Shown here in pieces: positions 1 through 12,245 of a stretch of 64,000 nucleotides of DNA; position 1 is the first letter of the stretch, and the number at the start of each line of letters is the position of its first letter. The notes under the pieces are model-generated. The model was given only the letters and a program-made list of their open reading frames with translations. It made no database searches and had not been told where the DNA came from. The DNA lies in NCBI GenBank assembly GCA_963965975.1, contig OZ014412.1:13282849-13346848 (forward strand). Reading direction: 5' to 3'. A program made the position numbers and the translations under genes. The DNA is from Xestospongia bergquistia. Lineage: Eukaryota; Porifera; Demospongiae; Haplosclerida; Petrosiidae.

Positions 1-243
1 TTCCATCCCTTAGTCGTAGCAGTAATTGCCTGAATTCAGAAGTGGAAGGATCGGTTCCACGCTGACGTAGTAGTTGGTCAAGTATTACAACAGTTGAAAA
101 TGTGTGATAGATGGTGTAACCATGTATTGATAGAGAATGCTTAGTGGGAGCTGCATATAGTGGCAAGTCACCTACTGGAGGAAGTTGGGCAAAGTTACCA
201 AAAAGAAGAACTGAAATGCCACCTTGTTGTGAACTAACCTAAG

Positions 244-470
244 TGTGTTAATTAGTGTAAATTTAGGATTATACAATTATGGTTTGTGTTAATTACTTCG
301 TGTTAATATCTTTTATGCTAGGTTATTGTTACATTGTTCCTTTTCTTGTATAGCTTTTGTTCATGTGTAAATTAGTTCTCATTTGCTCTACTTGTATTTA
401 AGTTGTTCACTTTCTTAGTTGTTCATGATAATAAATTCTAGTCAGTTAATAAAGTGATCTGGACATTACA
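244..470 (+). repeat. Candidate 5' LTR of truncated Ty3/gypsy element
   Basis: The stretch starts TGTGTTAATTAG and ends GGACATTACA, so it has the TG...CA ends of an LTR. It is followed at once by ATTGGCGACGAGGGT, which resembles the primer-binding region after the LTR of the second gypsy element (TTTAGCGACGAGAGG at 32859). The right edge is well supported by this and by the gag start 24 bp later. The left edge is a guess because no matching 3' LTR is present in the window. Confidence 0.5.
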
Positions 471-493
471 ATTGGCGACGAGGGTAAACTTCG

Positions 494-1996
494 ATGGCAA
501 CTCATGGTTCTGTGGGAGAATTTGCTCCGGGCAAAGAGACCTGGTTATCTTATGCAGAGAGGCTTGAGCAATATTTCCTGGCAAACGATGTACAAGCTCA
601 GGAAAAGAAAAGAGCTATCCTCTTAAGTGTTTGTGGTGCATCGACGTACCAACTAATTCGTAACTTAGTATCTCCACAGAAACCGTCAGAGAAGACGTTC
701 AACGAGCTGGTGAAGTTAGTACAGGAACACCATCAGCCGCCGCCGTCTGTTACAGTTCAACGATTCGCCTTTCACTCCCGTACGCGTAAGGAGGGAGAAT
801 CTATCGCCAACTTTGTTGCTCACCTTCGAGAACTTTCGGAACATTGCCAGTTTGGTGACACACTCAACGATATGCTGAGAGATCGCCTTATCTGTGGATG
901 TAATGATGATCGCCTGCAACGTCTACTGTTGGCAAAACCACCACCTCTAACGTTTGACATAGCATTTACAATTGCACAAGCCCACGAATCGGCTGAACGA
1001 AGTGCCAAAGATCTACTAAGGGCGGACTCATCTCAGGTTAACTCACTGAAAGGACGACGAGATCCTAATTTCTCAAGAGATCGTGCTGTTAGCATCGAAT
1101 GCTATCGGTGTCTAGGGGCCCATTCTCCAGCTGTTTGCAGATTCAAAGACGTTGTCTGTTCATTCTGTAAGAAAACAGGGCACATTGCAAGGGCCTGTCG
1201 TTCTAAAAGGGGTCCTGTACAAAAGGACACTCACAAAAGTACTCACACTACGCGTAGGAAAAACCTGAGAGATACGCCGAAACGAGCGCATCAAATCACT
1301 GACTCGGAAGCTGACCACTCCCCCAACGAATCAACGTATACATTGTTTAACATGAATACCAATCGTGTAAAACCCATTCAGGTGACCGTGAATGTTAACG
1401 GTGTGGACATCACCATGGAGGTAGACACTGGAGCCTCGGTTTCAATAATCAGCGAGTCTACATATCGCAAGTACTGGGAAAAAGGCCAAGCACCGCCTAT
1501 TGTACCATCCAGTACCAATCTGAAAACTTATACAGGTGAACAATTATCTATAAAGGGGGTTATAAATGTCACAGTTAAATATGAAAACCAATGTCACTCT
1601 TTGCAGCTTACAGTTGTGAAAGGATCTGGACCAAGTCTCCTTGGAAGAGACTGGTTACTCAAGATAAAACTCAACTGGGAAAAACTGCACTTAAATTATT
1701 TACAACCTAAAGCCTTGAAATTAGAGGATGTTCTAAATCGTCACAACGTGCTGTTCAAGGATGAACTAGGTCTAGTACAAAGCACACAAGCAAAACTACA
1801 TGTTGACCCACAAAGTCAACCCAAATACTTCAGACCAAGACCAATTCCATATGCTCTACGAGGTAAAGTGGAACAAGAACTAGAAAGACTGGAGAAAGCT
1901 GGCATCATAGAGCCTGTAGAATTTTCAGAATGGGCTGCACCTGTTGTCCTAGTTATCAAACGGGATGGAATTGTCAGAATTTGTGGTGATTTTTAA
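494..1996 (+). CDS. Ty3/gypsy Gag-protease with start of reverse transcriptase, 3'-truncated
   Basis: A 500-residue open frame. Residues 1-200 look like a retrotransposon Gag. Two CCHC-like zinc knuckles follow (CYRC...C and CSFCKKTGHIARAC, residues ~203-236). The aspartic protease has active-site motif DTGAS near residue 314 and a LLGRDWL flap/C-terminal motif near 386. The last ~50 residues enter the reverse transcriptase N-terminus (AGIIEPVEFSEWAAPVVLV, then ICGDF). The frame stops right after ICGDF and nothing of RT palm, RNase H or integrase follows, so the element is cut there. Up to this point there are no internal stops, unlike the copy at 32.9 kb, so it may be younger or recently truncated. 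A Gag-Pol polyprotein would assemble particles and process itself in the cytoplasm; this fragment cannot transpose alone. Confidence 0.9.
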   Translation: MATHGSVGEFAPGKETWLSYAERLEQYFLANDVQAQEKKRAILLSVCGASTYQLIRNLVSPQKPSEKTFNELVKLVQEHHQPPPSVTVQRFAFHSRTRKEGESIANFVAHLRELSEHCQFGDTLNDMLRDRLICGCNDDRLQRLLLAKPPPLTFDIAFTIAQAHESAERSAKDLLRADSSQVNSLKGRRDPNFSRDRAVSIECYRCLGAHSPAVCRFKDVVCSFCKKTGHIARACRSKRGPVQKDTHKSTHTTRRKNLRDTPKRAHQITDSEADHSPNESTYTLFNMNTNRVKPIQVTVNVNGVDITMEVDTGASVSIISESTYRKYWEKGQAPPIVPSSTNLKTYTGEQLSIKGVINVTVKYENQCHSLQLTVVKGSGPSLLGRDWLLKIKLNWEKLHLNYLQPKALKLEDVLNRHNVLFKDELGLVQSTQAKLHVDPQSQPKYFRPRPIPYALRGKVEQELERLEKAGIIEPVEFSEWAAPVVLVIKRDGIVRICGDF

Positions 1997-2700
1997 CTAT
2001 TCAAAAAAAGCAAGGGATAGTGTCTTGTATCATACAAAATATTGGAGCTATTCAATGAGTCAATGATACCATGATTATTAGTAATTTTCAATTATTATAT
2101 TTGACTGAGTTGTTGACATGTATTCTAAATGTGGACACACTCACAAGATAAAACACTATGTATTATTTACCACAGCTAGAAATTATACAGTTTCCAATAT
2201 TACCTAAACTTATGCACTTAGAGTGTACAATATGGTTGCCTTAGTGATTGATATACTTAGTGTTCAGTAATGGGATATTATTATGCACTTTCTCTTAATC
2301 AATTGTGAAATAATTCATATGCATTCATTACATTATTAATGGTTTGAAGATAACTCAAGAAATTTCATCAATAATTTTTACAAATGAACTAGAACACAAT
2401 ACCATATATTAAAGCAATGGTTATACAATGTAGACTAAGTCCTGTACAATTACATCTCTAAAATTAACTAAATCTTTAATATAAACAACTCGACAGTTAA
2501 TGTTAGACAATCAAAAGAAACAGTACTCCATACTTCTGTTGGATATCCATACTTTGCACTGATGATGGGCAAAAAAACACTATTGCAAACCACTTTTTGA
2601 CATATTCTCTTTCTACTCTAATAACAACTACTGTATATTCAATGAATATAGCCTTCGATGGGGATAATAGGAACTTCTTAACGCTTGATCGCAGAAAATT
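1997..2700. other. AT-rich non-coding stretch
   Basis: No coding frame, RNA gene or terminal repeat was recognised. The DNA changes abruptly from retrotransposon coding sequence to AT-rich sequence at 1997, which marks the 3' breakpoint of the gypsy fragment. Confidence 0.6.
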
Positions 2701-3129
2701 CTCACTCATTCTTTCTCTAGAATTATTTCTAATTTTTCTAGTTAATTCCCAGTAAATAAGAATTTAATTGGATACGGCATATTTGTCATGATGCTTACCT
2801 CTACACTAATATCTTCAAGAACAGGAAGAGTTCCGTCACAATTCTCACTCATTCTTTCTCTAGAATTATTTCTAATTTTTCTAGTTAATTCCCAGTAAAT
2901 AAGAATTTAATTGGATACGGCATATTTGTCATGATGCTTACCTCTACACTAATATCTTCAAGAACAGGAAGAGTTCCGTCACAATTCTCACTCATTCTTT
3001 CTCTAGAATTATTTCTAATTTTTCTAGTTAATTCCCAGTAAATAAGAATTTAATTGGATACGGCATATTTGTCATGATGCTTACCTCTACACTAATATCT
3101 TCAAGAACAGGAAGAGTTCCCTCACAATC
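2701..3129. repeat. Tandem array, three copies of a 143-bp unit
   Basis: The phrase CTCACTCATTCTTTCTCTAG recurs at 2701, 2844 and 2987, an exact 143-bp period. The three units are nearly identical (the last reads TTCCCTCAC where the others read TTCCGTCAC). There is no spacer between units, so this is a minisatellite and not a CRISPR-like array. It ends about 350 bp before the pseudogene copy at 3485. Confidence 0.95.
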
Positions 3130-3484
3130 TTCAGAAGCTCGATCTAGAACTTGAACTGATGGAAATGTTTATCAGCCTAATGAAGGACTTTTTGAGCGAG
3201 GGTGTCCAAAGTCATTTCCATTAAATTTAGTTCAAATGAAGATCATACAGGAAAAGATGGTCTGGAGGTAAAAAGTTGTAGGGCTTGGGGTTATAGAGTA
3301 AAGCATTATCAATCAAATATTATTATGAATGAAGATTTACTATGATTCACTTACCATCATGGTTATTCAAACTTTGGTTCATGTTAATTAACCTTATTTT
3401 TTTATATGACAGTACTTGAATCTGGTTGTAATGCTTCAACAACAACAAAGCCTTTTGCAAAATCAATTGACAGCAAACAGAACT

Positions 3485-4533
3485 GTTTAACGCCCAACTT
3501 CTCTTTTAGAGAATATGAGAGGTTCATTTATTAAGAACATTGATTGTTTTGTTTTCATGTGGGATACAAAGCCAATTCCTCAATGTCTTTTTCCTGCTTT
3601 GATTGTGGGTCTCCTTAAACGACATGAAACACCACATTTTAACCTACATCATCCATCAGAGTCTGAGATGCAGTATCATAATGCTATTCATTTAACATGT
3701 ATTGGTACTGGAGGAGCAATTTTGCTTGTCAATGTTATCTGCTGGATGGAGGTATACTATTCTGGCCCCTCTACAAAGTGCTCCATTATCAAGGCTGTCA
3801 TTTTTAAGCAATTGAAGATGTTGTCAAGAAATTTCAATATAAGTCATTTCTCTCAATGCCTCAAGAACATTTCCTTTGCTCTGTATGTCCACTTTCAACA
3901 GATCATCTGTGCCATCGAAATGAAGACAAGACATTACTTACTTGTTGTAAAGACGGCATGTCAACAAAACATATCAATTAAATACGACAACTTCCCTGGA
4001 TTGATAAAAATGCAACTACTATAGTTACAAGTAAACATGGTAAGAGCATTTAAATAAGATAGTCTAGACTTAGTCATACCTTCAATTTTACTGTGCATTA
4101 CTGTGAATGAATTAATTCATTCATGTCAGATCAACACTGATTTTCAGTTAAAAACTATACACTTAGTCTTTTTTCTCTTACTATAGATATATCAGGAGTC
4201 CTTAAGAAGGAAACTAGCATTAATAATGTTCTTTACTTTCTATATGATATAAAATATGAATGGAAAAAGATTGGTCAGTCCCTTGAAGTTGAACGCAGTG
4301 TCTTAGAAGGTCGTAATATTAGCCCATAAAATAATGGCAATAAGCTTATGACAGTAATCTACAGTTGGGTAGACATGATGCCTACTGATGTGACTTGTAA
4401 GATTATTATTGCTGCTGTTGAAAGCCCTATAGTAGCACACAATTCTATTGCAATGAAAATAAAAGAGTTTCTAGCTAAACCAGATGTACATACCAATTAT
4501 CTTTTTCCTAAAAAGGACTTTGTCCGACATTGA
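3485..4533 (+). pseudogene. COR-like/Death-domain gene fragment, copy A (decayed)
   Basis: The first part (to 4039) reads as the end of a COR-like region: ...FPALIVGLLKRH then WMEVYYSGPSTKCSIIKA, which parallels FPATVVALLNRK and WMEVYFSG in the minus-strand gene at 17.3-17.8 kb. A donor (ATG|GTAAGA at 4040) and an acceptor (CTATAG|ATATATC, exon from 4187) flank a short intron. The second exon encodes a Death-domain-like end finishing at 4533. Decay is clear: the reading frame shifts near 3810-3830, and an in-frame TAA interrupts the Death domain at about 4327. No N-terminal ankyrin or GTPase part is present. It is a tandem sister of the 5037-6200 copy. Confidence 0.8.
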
Positions 4534-5036
4534 CCATTTTGCTTCTATTCTATACTTTAGTGATGTCTATGTTTAAAATTTATGATTTGAGTTGTTAGTT
4601 TGTCTGTAATTATATTATTATTTGACTATGTTATGTTTATTGATTTGAGTATTTTTCTGTAAATGTAGTAAGTGATTTCTTAATAGTGTCTTTTATAACC
4701 TATGATCTTGTTAAGCTATCTTTGTAAACCATTATTAGTTCACAATGTAGCAATCTTGTACATTTATCCAATACAGTAAGAGGAATTTTGTTGACATAAT
4801 GATCTTACAATACTTTTATTTTTGTACTTTATATCTTAATTCTACAATTATAGATTGACACTTCCTGCTGAAAATATATATAATATAATAATACTTTTTA
4901 AAATAAGATATGGGCTCCAACCTTCTTGGAAGCAGCCACACCTTTATAAATCTGGAAAGATTAATGGCATAGATAGAAATGGTGAAAGCACTTTCCTTAT
5001 TAGTTACTAAAAATGAACAAACCTGTATTAACCAAT

Positions 5037-6200
5037 TAGAGGAAATGAACTACTAGATCGTCTTCCTGATGGTTTTTCACCCGATTTTACTGCAGATGAT
5101 TTCTTGAAGTTAATGGTGAATATTTTAGTTATTGCACCATTGCCTGAAAAAGGGAAATTCTTTCTACCGAGTGTTTTGCCCACAACTTCTCTATTAGAGA
5201 ATATTAGAGTTCCATTTATAAAAAAACATTGATTGTTTTGTTTTCACGTGGGATACAAAGCCAATTCCTCAAGGTCTTTTTCCTGCTTTGGTTGTGGGTC
5301 TCCTTAAACGACACGATCCACCACATTTTAACCTACATCATCATCAGAGTCTGAGATGCAGTATCGTAATGCTATTCATTTAACATGTATTGGTACTGGA
5401 GGAGCAGTTTACTTGTCGATGCTATCTACTGGATAGAGGTATACTACTCTGGCCCTTCTACAAAATGCTCCACTATCAAGGCTGTCATTTTTGAAGCAAT
5501 TGATGATGAAGTCAAGAAATTTCAATATAAGCCATTTCTCTCAATGCCTCAAGAACGTTTCCTTTGCTCTGTATGTCCACATTCAACAGATCATCTGTGT
5601 CGTCCAAATGAAGACAAGATGGTACTTACTTGTTGTAAAGACAACGTGTCAACAAATGAGATACAGCAACTTCCCTGGATTGATAAAAATGCCGCTACTG
5701 TAGTAACAAGTAAACTTGGTAAGAGCATTTAAATAAGGTAGTCTAGACTTTATTCATTTCTTGTGCATAACTGTGATGAATGAATTAATCCATTCATGTC
5801 AGATCGCTGATTTTTAGTAAAAAACCATACACTTAATCTTTTTTCTCTTATTATAGATATATCAGGAGTCCTTAAGAAGGAACCTAGCATTAATGACGTT
5901 CTTCACTTTCTATGTGATATAAAATATGAATGGAAAAAGATTGGTCAAGCCCTTGAAGTGGAACGTTGTGTCTTAGAAAGTTGTAGTAATAACCCACAAG
6001 ATGATGGAATTAAGCTTATGACAGTAATCAACAGTTGGGTAGACACTATGCCTACTGATGTGACTTGGAAGAATATTATTGCTGCAGTAGAAAGCCCTAT
6101 AGTAGCTCACACTTCTACTGCAATGAAAATGAAGGAGTTTTTAGCTAAACCAGACGTACGTACGAAATATCTCCGTAAGAAAGACTTTGTCCGACATTGA
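5037..6200 (+). pseudogene. COR-like/Death-domain gene fragment, copy B
   Basis: This begins further upstream in the family than copy A: LLDRLPDGFSPDF and FFLPSVLPTTSLLEN correspond to LLDALLNVQFVEGLF and YFIPAVLPST in the gene at 16-21 kb. A frameshift in the A-run near 5220 and others near 5340-5410 break the COR-like part. The remainder is open from about 5385 to the donor CTTG|GTAAGA at 5719. The acceptor TTATAG at 5856 opens the last exon (5857-6200), an uninterrupted Death-domain-like segment of about 114 residues containing the helix motif VINSWVDTMPTDVTWKNII. The splice phase (1) matches across the intron. It is either a pseudogene with a preserved 3' exon or a truncated gene. The orientation is opposite to the intact relative at 16-21 kb. 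Confidence 0.8.
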
Positions 6201-8061
6201 ATATTTTGCTTCTTTAAGTATTTCTATAGTTTATTAATTTATATTAGGACTACCTTAAAATTTATGATTTTGGTTGTTAGTTTGTTCTGTAATTTTTGAC
6301 TATTACGTTTACTGATTTGAGTATTTTTTCTCTAGATATCGATGTTGTAAGTTATTTTTTAATACTGCCTTTTCTTAAATGTTAAGCTGTTTTTGTAAAC
6401 CATTTTTAGTTTGCAATGTAGTAAGCTTGGGCAGTCTTAAAATTTGTGTAACTTTTGTCAACAACATTAAAAAGCAGTTTGGTTGACATATTGATCTTTC
6501 AATACTTTTTTGTAATTTTGTAGCTTAATTTCTATAATTACATATTGACCCTTCCTGCTGAAAATAAATATAAAATATAAAATATGGGCTCAATCCTTTT
6601 TGGAATCAGTCACACCTTCATAAGTCTAAAAAGATTAATGCATAGATAGGAATGCACTGTGTTAAAAAAATAATCACAATTATGAAATTCTGCATAGAAT
6701 GTCATATTTTCATAAAGTTTTATATGTATGTCTTTTATAAGGAAACTTAGATATTTGTTATGATTGGAAATATTGTACATGCCATAATTCTATTAAATGG
6801 AAATTATGATGAAATTTGAAGATACAAGAGTGTTTCTATAATGTATACATAATGTAAATTTATTTGAATTATCAACTTTCCAAAGATCTCAATTATTGAA
6901 ATAATAAGTGAAAACACTAGGTACATTAATAATAGTTAAATAAATATGATCATCATTTTGTGATAAGTGATATATAAAATAAGCAATATAAACACAAAGG
7001 TAACAGTATCAATGATAACTTGTCTCACTTTAGTTCATTTCCTTCAATTGAATGCTCATGTTGGCAGTTTTCATTTTCAAGGCAATGTCAATCAGATAGT
7101 AGTCCAACTAGATGTTGGAACATCATCATTTAGCCTTTACAAGACATTAAGTGAAGGTGGGTTTTGTCCATACTCATAAAAAGTAATGTCACCTCACTCC
7201 TCCAAGGCAACAGTCTGACTGTAATCTTCTTTGAAGCTTTCCATTGTATAACTCAGTTTCACTATATTCCAAACTAATCAGTTCTGGAACAAGATACAAG
7301 AGCCAATTCCTTTTATCATTTGGAGTTATAGCATTCAATCTTTTAAGAGCATTCTTATGCCATCATCATTTCTGGTGATGTGATAATGACTACAATAATA
7401 ATAACATGAGCAAACAATTACCTGTGTAACAATGTATTCTCTTATCTGTGTTTGCTCATTTTATATTGAACTGCCAGACTAGTGTAGTACACTTGAGCAA
7501 CCACTATTTACAATAAGTAATTTATCAGAGAATTACTACTGTTAAGAACTCATTCAAAATTATTGCCGTCAAAGCCTTTGGTAATGATCCTTTTACCTCT
7601 GTGATCTTTTTAAGTATTGTCTGATTGCGTTTACACTTTAATGATTTGCTATAAAGTAAGAAAGTCTATCACATTAACTTTACAGGTAATATTTACGAAT
7701 TAGTGTCTCACAAATTATTACCATCAAAATCATCACACTCTTCAGTAGACTTGTACACATCAATAACATCATTTTAAAATTAATGTATCAACTATAAATG
7801 AAACAACTTACCCTATGTTTTGTTGTAGGCTTGACAATTTAAAGAGAATGATTATTAGGGTCAGAATCTCTTTCTTGGTGTCTTTTAATTTCCTGTAAAG
7901 ATTATTCCATCTATCTTCTTAATTGTTTCATAATTACATTCCAACTCTTTCACCAATTTTGCCAAAAGTTCTATATAAGTATTATATATAGTTACCTCTA
8001 ACTTATTGAAGACAAAGTATGAACTTAAGCAATATTTTTTAATTAACTCAACGAACAACTC
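6201..8061. other. AT-rich intergenic DNA without a recognised gene
   Basis: The first ~450 bp are the duplicated 3' flank of copy B. The remainder has only short open frames: a 70-codon + frame at 6967-7179 and a 60-codon - frame at 7885-8067. Neither has a recognisable domain or convincing splice context. Confidence 0.5.
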
Positions 8062-8125
<64 letters not shown>

Positions 8126-8126
8126 G
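8062..8126. repeat. (TA)n microsatellite with CATA edges
   Basis: About 60 bp of alternating TA, preceded by (CATA)n and interrupted once by C. It is a simple repeat with no gene assigned. Confidence 0.95.
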
Positions 8127-8258
8127 TAACAAGAGCAATAAACTACTCACATTGTATTAGGAAAGCCATTAATTAAATATACATTCCAACAAATTAAGTA
8201 ATTATGCAAAAACTAGCAGGTAAGATGAATAGGCTGTTTAATACATTTTATTTATACT

Positions 8259-8629
8259 TAGCAACATACCACTTGCTATTAAATCATCATTTTCAGTCCT
8301 GGTACTAGTTTGACAGTCATAACTAGGAACTTGAGATAGGCAGTTTGGTTGAAAACAGATCGAATTGTATTTAGTGCTTATGTTCAATTGTAGATCTTCC
8401 TTTTCGATCTGTGATTCATCACAATTTGAGATTTGATCGCTACTTGAGGTCCTTTCTTTGCAATTGACTTCTTTTACCCATCGAGGTGGTTCAGTTAACT
8501 GACTCTCAAAGACACTTTCATCATCGGTAAATAAACGACTACAACTTTTCCTCCGAGGAGATGATGGGATTGCTATCACTAGTAACCATAAAAAGTTTCG
8601 TTTTCGACACAGAAGCGAAGCTATGGAGT
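8259..8629 (-). CDS. Possible orphan internal exon, unrecognised
   Basis: A minus-strand frame of about 120 codons is bounded by a reasonable acceptor (TGGTTTCAG before ACTCCATAG, minus strand) and a possible donor (CAAGTG|GTATGT). The product would be polar and rich in Ser, Glu and Asp, with a basic N-terminal part. I recognise no domain. No partner exon was found with confidence on either side, so this may be chance. The frame is longer than most random frames in this AT-rich DNA, which is the only argument for it. Confidence 0.25.
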
Positions 8630-9715
8630 CTGAAACCAAGAAAAATTATAAGTCTCTAACATTCAGCACGCCAAAACCAACCCCTTCATTGAATATGGGA
8701 GGACCTGTGAAACATAATTATGTATATACAATAGCTAGTGATAGTGACTTTTGTCTTACTCGACCACACTTTCTGTGGACACTGTAAGATTGAAATAAGA
8801 ACTTCACAGCAGAATAATGAATGACTTGTACTAATTATTACTCTAATATCTATTGAAAAATTCTATTTTCGTTTTTTGTTTGAGTCTCATTACAAAGTCT
8901 CTGAGAAACCTGTCCTTATTACTGTGCCATGTATTTTTTAATTGATAAAATTCCTCATAACTATTGTTCTAAATACATTGTAACTTATGATTATGTGAGG
9001 TCAATGTCCTAATTAAAGTTGACTCGGAAATCAGTTAAATTTCAGAATTTGTGCTTGTTCGTGCTTATAGAGCACTTTATATTTTCACTTAATTGTGTTT
9101 CCAGATAAAAACTATATGAGAAACTTGTGCATTTTTCTATGGAATTTTGTTTAGAAATCTGATGTTTCCTGATAAGAGAAAACTTGAAAAAATTTCAAAA
9201 TTATATATGGAAATTTGAATGAAATTTGGCTATTGTATTTCTAATTGTATACTAGTAGATTTAAGCTGTAATAGTTATTAGCCTAATTTTAATTTATGTA
9301 CACAAATTACAAATACTACATAATTTACAAGTCTGGTAACTGAAATTCTGTGTAGTGTTCTGATGGAAAGACACTCCTTATCTTTGAATCAGCACATGCT
9401 TGGAAGAGTTACTCTCACTGTTCATCCATGCAATCCCCAACACCAATAATTGTGCTAGATGACGATAAGCAGTATACCTATATTTCTTAAGTATTGAAAC
9501 CCACATCAACAATTACTTAATAATATGTAATACATTAGTGTACTCACTGAAGTGTATTTCCTTCATTAGAGCTTGAGCCATACTGTTAACAAAAATGTAA
9601 AAGAAGCTGTCAGTATCACCCATACGTTCAAACAAACACTACAAAAATGTTAATGTTAAAATGACAAAAAAATGTTATATTGATGCATCTGTGGCAACAT
9701 AAGAGCATGTGTTGT

Positions 9716-9758
9716 AACAACAGATGTCATGTGTTACATACACATGACATTTGTTGTT
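9716..9758. repeat. Short perfect-looking hairpin, 18-bp arms
   Basis: The arm AACAACAGATGTCATGTG is followed by the loop TTACATA and then by CACATGACATTTGTTGTT, 17 of 18 pairs. It sits in 9.6-9.9 kb DNA rich in TGTTA/TAACA motifs and may be the core of a small decayed inverted-repeat element. No flanking target duplication was identified. The rest of 8640-10098 shows no gene. Confidence 0.6.
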
Positions 9759-10098
9759 AATCCAACAGCACACTTTGTTATGCTAACACGTAATCATTTG
9801 TTACTGATACAATTATAAACATGTTGAAATAATTGTTGTTGTTATAACAATTTTCCATACATGTTAAAATAACAGTACTCAAGGTCACCAACTTGTTTTG
9901 TGGATGTTATATATTATTTAGATTTCAATATTTGATCAAATTCCAATTATTATAATTGTTAAAAAAATTGAAGGAAAAATATCAAATGCAAACTCAAATA
10001 TAAACTCAAATCAACAAAGTATTCATATAGTACCTGACTACCTGTTAAATATAACAGTCCAGAGCAGTAGTTGTGTTGGTATATATTGATGATTGCTT

Positions 10099-12245
10099 TT
10101 AAGAGTCACCAAATCCCAAAACCTTATCTTGAATGAAGTACAAAACATCCTTTACTCTTGGAAAATACACAATATTGAGAGATATAGTGACAAGCCAAGA
10201 GAGCAAAATAGCCCCACTCATATCTTTACATTCAAGTACAATCTCTTGTTCTATTGCAATAAAAATCTGTGGTAATAACTCCAAATCAGTGTCCATGAAT
10301 CGAATTATGTGAGGATGATTATTGTCTTCATCTATAGCCTCAGTTACAGGAGTTCCACGCTATAATATATATATAATAAAGTGCATTAATTATGTGTTAT
10401 ACTCACAGTAACTTCCACAAGAAGAAATGGAATGTCAACTTTTGAGCTAAAGGATTCTTTGGTTTAGTTGATAGAAAATATCCCAAACATCTTAGAGCAG
10501 AAATACTTAGGGCATCTGAAGAAATCTAAGAATAAGACATATACAAAAGAGTTTCTACCTTCATCATCAACTCTTTCATCATTGTGTAAAGAGCGGAGGG
10601 CATGTTTTAGATCTTTAGATGAAGATAGACTAACTTGAGCATAACCTATAACTGCATGGGAATATTTTTTCCAGTTGTCTTCAAATAAACTGCCATATAA
10701 ATTGTCAACCTGCATTATCAGGTTAAATTCTTCTGCAGCCTGTGAAATGGTTAGCAAAGTCATTGCAATTCAGTATAAAACTTAGATAAACTGCCTTTTG
10801 TAGAAATGGGTATTGATTTTATATATCTTTCACTTTGTGAACCGTACACAGGATCCACTCTCGTCGTCTTTTAAATGTCCTGGCCATCAGAGAGACAATT
10901 TCGCCAACATTTGACCTTGCCTTTTCCATCTCTTTTTGTAAAAGACCCAAGTTCCTTTTGTGGCTCACTTCGTCTTCCTCAAACTCTAAAACTTCAAGGG
11001 AAGGATAAAAATGCTTGTCTTGGTCAATCTTTTTTTTTTTTGGATGTGGAGATTTTTCTTCATCTCTTTTGGATTTCTGTTGCAATTTTGGCATCTTGTA
11101 TAAATAAAGTCGGCCCAAAAGTCCTAACATATAAATAACACGAAGTCAGTAGAATAAATTGTAAGAACTTACGTATTCTTTTATAAATGAATGCTTTCTT
11201 AACAATGACCTAGCTACAGATTCACAATCCTTCTTTGAAGGTCGTTGTACGTATACTAGCAGCATTGTAGCTAAAGTATGAACTACATACTTTCTATCAT
11301 CATTAGTCAACTTTTTAAGTCTAAAGTTGGCTTCTGTTCGCTCACGAAATGTAGGTATTGGAAATCGATCAGGAACTTTACTAAACTAAGAAAGAATTAG
11401 TTGCAAAACAATATAATGACATACCTGATCTTTCTTAAAAGTTAATTTACTAAAAGCCACTGGTGAGGCTCTCTATAGTGCACCGATTAATGATATCATG
11501 CATACAACCTTTTTGTTCATACCTTTTTTGTTGATGGGGTAGACAACATTGAGCTACTAGTGGAAGCAATAGAAGGTGGTGAATTCATAGGAAGTGGTGA
11601 AGTGATAGATGGTGGTGAGTAAATATCATCAATGACTGAATCCTTAATTAAGATAAAAGATATTTAATTAAGGAATAAATAATTTGACCAAATCCAGATC
11701 AAAGGTTTTAACACCTAGGACAGTATAAGCTCATAACCATGCACTGAAATAACAGTGGGGTTAACAGCCTATGTCTTTACAGACACACATAGGAGGTAAC
11801 TATTATAATTCACAAAACAGATACAACACACCTTTGAACTTGCAAATGGGATGACCATAATGTCATCAGACAATGGCGAAAATGGACTCCTCTCACAATT
11901 ATCCTATACAAAATATTAGCAATCAATTATTACATATTTACCACATAGCTATACCATTTCCTTCCCAATTGCAAACTTGAGTGCGTTATACACCTTTAAT
12001 CTCTCACCAAATTTTGGCAGTACATCTTTTTAAACAGTCTGGTCCTGTGTTTGTACCTAAAGCTTGGCAAATGGCCTCGCCATCCATTGCCTGATCTATT
12101 AAAGATTGCACAGTGTAAAGACAATAGTATAATCTGTTATATGTCAAGTTTTAGAAAACTAACTTTTGAAAGCCTGCTGTATTTCATCACAAAATCCTTG
12201 GTCCTGAAGCCAACTTCCAACCTCATCTATGTTCATTTTCTCCAT
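10099..12245 (-). pseudogene. SAM-domain protein, SAMD3-like, multi-exon, apparently broken
   Basis: Exons by splice sites (minus strand, N to C): 12245-12164, 12095-11955, 11903-11832, 11642-11523, 11472-11425, 11385-11173, 11123-10792, 10739-10559, 10446-10407, 10359-10099. The N-terminus (MNIDEVGSWLQDQGF..., DGEAI..., FGERLKVYNALKFAIGKE) is a SAM domain. A Ser/Pro-rich linker follows. The conserved family body then reads YVVHTLATMLLVYVQRPS, the basic linker KMPKLQQKSKRDEEK, ARTFKRRREWI and VKDI/NQYPFL. The C-terminus (IFIAIEQEIVLECKD, FPRVKDVLYFIQDKVLG) matches the tail of SAMD3-like proteins. Two defects are visible: a -1/+2 frame break in an A5 run within the SAM domain (near 12029-12034) and an in-frame TAA at 10821-10819 between VKDI and NQYPFL. 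SAMD3-like proteins are expanded in fish and invertebrates; their function is unknown to me. Confidence 0.8.

Larger units (their letters stand above)
3485..6660. repeat. Direct duplication of about 1.67 kb containing copies A and B
   Basis: Matched points recur at a fixed distance: Death exon starts 4187 and 5857 (1670), stop codons 4533 and 6200 (1667). The 3' flanks are also alike (ATATGGGCTCCAACC near 4908, ATATGGGCTCAATCC near 6582, both followed by TGGAA and AGATTAATG). The duplication therefore includes several hundred bases of downstream DNA. Confidence 0.8.

Noticed and set aside
716-1008. Minus-strand frames inside the gypsy Gag region
   Set aside because: Shadows of the intact Gag-protease frame.
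2701-3129. Regular repeats that could suggest a CRISPR-like array
   Set aside because: Units of 143 bp are contiguous with no unique spacers, and the genome is eukaryotic: a minisatellite.
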